Source: Gammaproteobacteria bacterium
GTDB lineage: Bacteria; Pseudomonadota; Gammaproteobacteria; Pseudomonadales; Azotimanducaceae_A
NCBI GenBank assembly: GCA_012960755.1
Contig: DUAT01000043.1
Location: 1-6,170 of the forward strand
DNA length: 6,170 bases
Reading direction: 5' to 3'
The translations under genes were made by a program, and so were the position numbers. The notes beneath the pieces were generated by a model. It was not told the origin of the DNA and ran no database searches. It was given only the letters and a program-made list of their open reading frames with translations. Positions 5,980 through 6,170 of the stretch are shown one piece after another. Each line of letters opens with the position of its first letter. Within the stretch, counting starts at the first letter, position 1.

Positions 5980-6170
5980 CGTTTGAGGTACTAAATGTAA
6001 TGAACCATCCCAACCGCTGCTAGATGGTTGCCCTTCCGCGGCATAGCCTGCAATAATGGGGTCGGAGCAATGCAATAATGGGGTCGGAGGAAAGTGCCGG
6101 AGTAAATCCACCACAGTCATGGTCTTAATCGCACACGATTTACGATCGAGTTCCTGTAGCGCACGTTCGT
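5923..6170 (-). CDS. possible 3' end of an unidentified gene, partial
   Basis: A minus-strand frame is open from the window edge (6170) to a stop at 5923, so any true start could lie outside. The first 26 residues in the window (ERALQELDRKSCAIK, then TMTVVDLLRHF) look like ordinary protein. After that the frame reads through the two TGGGGTCGGAG repeats, giving the repeated PTPLLHC/DPIIAG-like tail, and into the end of the thioredoxin-like gene. It is probably a gene tail extended or truncated by repeat insertion, or a chance frame. I do not recognise the family. Confidence 0.22.
   Translation of the reverse strand, partial: ERALQELDRKSCAIKTMTVVDLLRHFPPTPLLHCSDPIIAGYAAEGQPSSSGWDGSLHLVPQTLSRMPECLTVVVFGIKPG
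6003..6029 (+). terminator. weak stem-loop downstream of the operon
   Basis: AACCATC (6003-6009) pairs with GATGGTT (6023-6029) across a 13-nt loop, 24 nt after the thioredoxin-like gene's stop. There is no following T-run, only CCCTTCC, so it is not a standard intrinsic terminator. It is the only candidate transcript end seen after the operon. Confidence 0.25.
6049..6089. repeat. two direct copies of a TGGGGTCGGAG-type repeat
   Basis: TGCAATAATGGGGTCGGAG occurs at 6049-6067 and again, identically, at 6071-6089, separated by CAA (period 22). A shorter GGAGTAAA follows at about 6101-6108. I recall AATGGGGTCGGAG and the related AATGGGGTCAGAG as sequences found next to Y1-type (IS200/REP-associated) transposase genes in gammaproteobacteria. 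No such gene is in the window. The repeat is seen directly; the mobile-element link is from memory. Confidence 0.7.

Overview
The window looks like chromosomal DNA of a Gram-negative bacterium, most likely a gammaproteobacterium of marine or environmental type. This is inferred from a TonB-dependent outer-membrane receptor, secreted periplasmic proteins, a DUF2946-type protein, a moderate base composition and GGGGTCGGAG-type repeats. The species cannot be named from the sequence.

Layout. Positions 1 to about 1400 are gene-poor and look decayed. They hold one doubtful minus-strand reading frame (30-395) and a long stretch with no credible gene but several strong hairpins, including a perfect 15-bp stem at 697-731. 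They also hold a frameshifted, truncated IS-type transposase/integrase N-terminus on the minus strand (953-1201), bracketed by a 19-bp imperfect direct repeat (934-952 and 1246-1264).

Positions 1407 to 5979 carry four plus-strand genes that form the functional core. In order they are a DUF2946-like exported protein (1407-1847), a TonB-dependent receptor (2023-4254), a secreted Asp-box/sialidase-like beta-propeller with a CxCC cluster (4256-5467) and a thioredoxin/TlpA-like periplasmic protein with a CPPC active site (5464-5979). The last three are tightly packed, with a 1-nt gap and then a 4-nt ATGA overlap, so they are almost certainly co-transcribed and translationally coupled. The first gene is separated from the receptor by 175 nt containing about five copies of a 14-15-nt imperfect tandem repeat and a hairpin, so the receptor may have its own control.

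Working model (inference). The receptor imports a ligand across the outer membrane. The Cys/His-bearing propeller and the thioredoxin-like protein handle it, or maintain cysteines, in the periplasm. DUF2946 proteins are often found near copper-related genes, and the propeller, the DUF2946 protein and the receptor all carry Cys or His clusters. A transition metal such as copper is therefore a reasonable candidate ligand, but nothing in the sequence proves it.

Positions 5980 to 6170 hold a weak stem-loop, a 19-bp direct repeat of the TGGGGTCGGAG type in two copies with a 22-bp period, and the possible 3' end of an unidentified minus-strand gene that enters from beyond the window edge.
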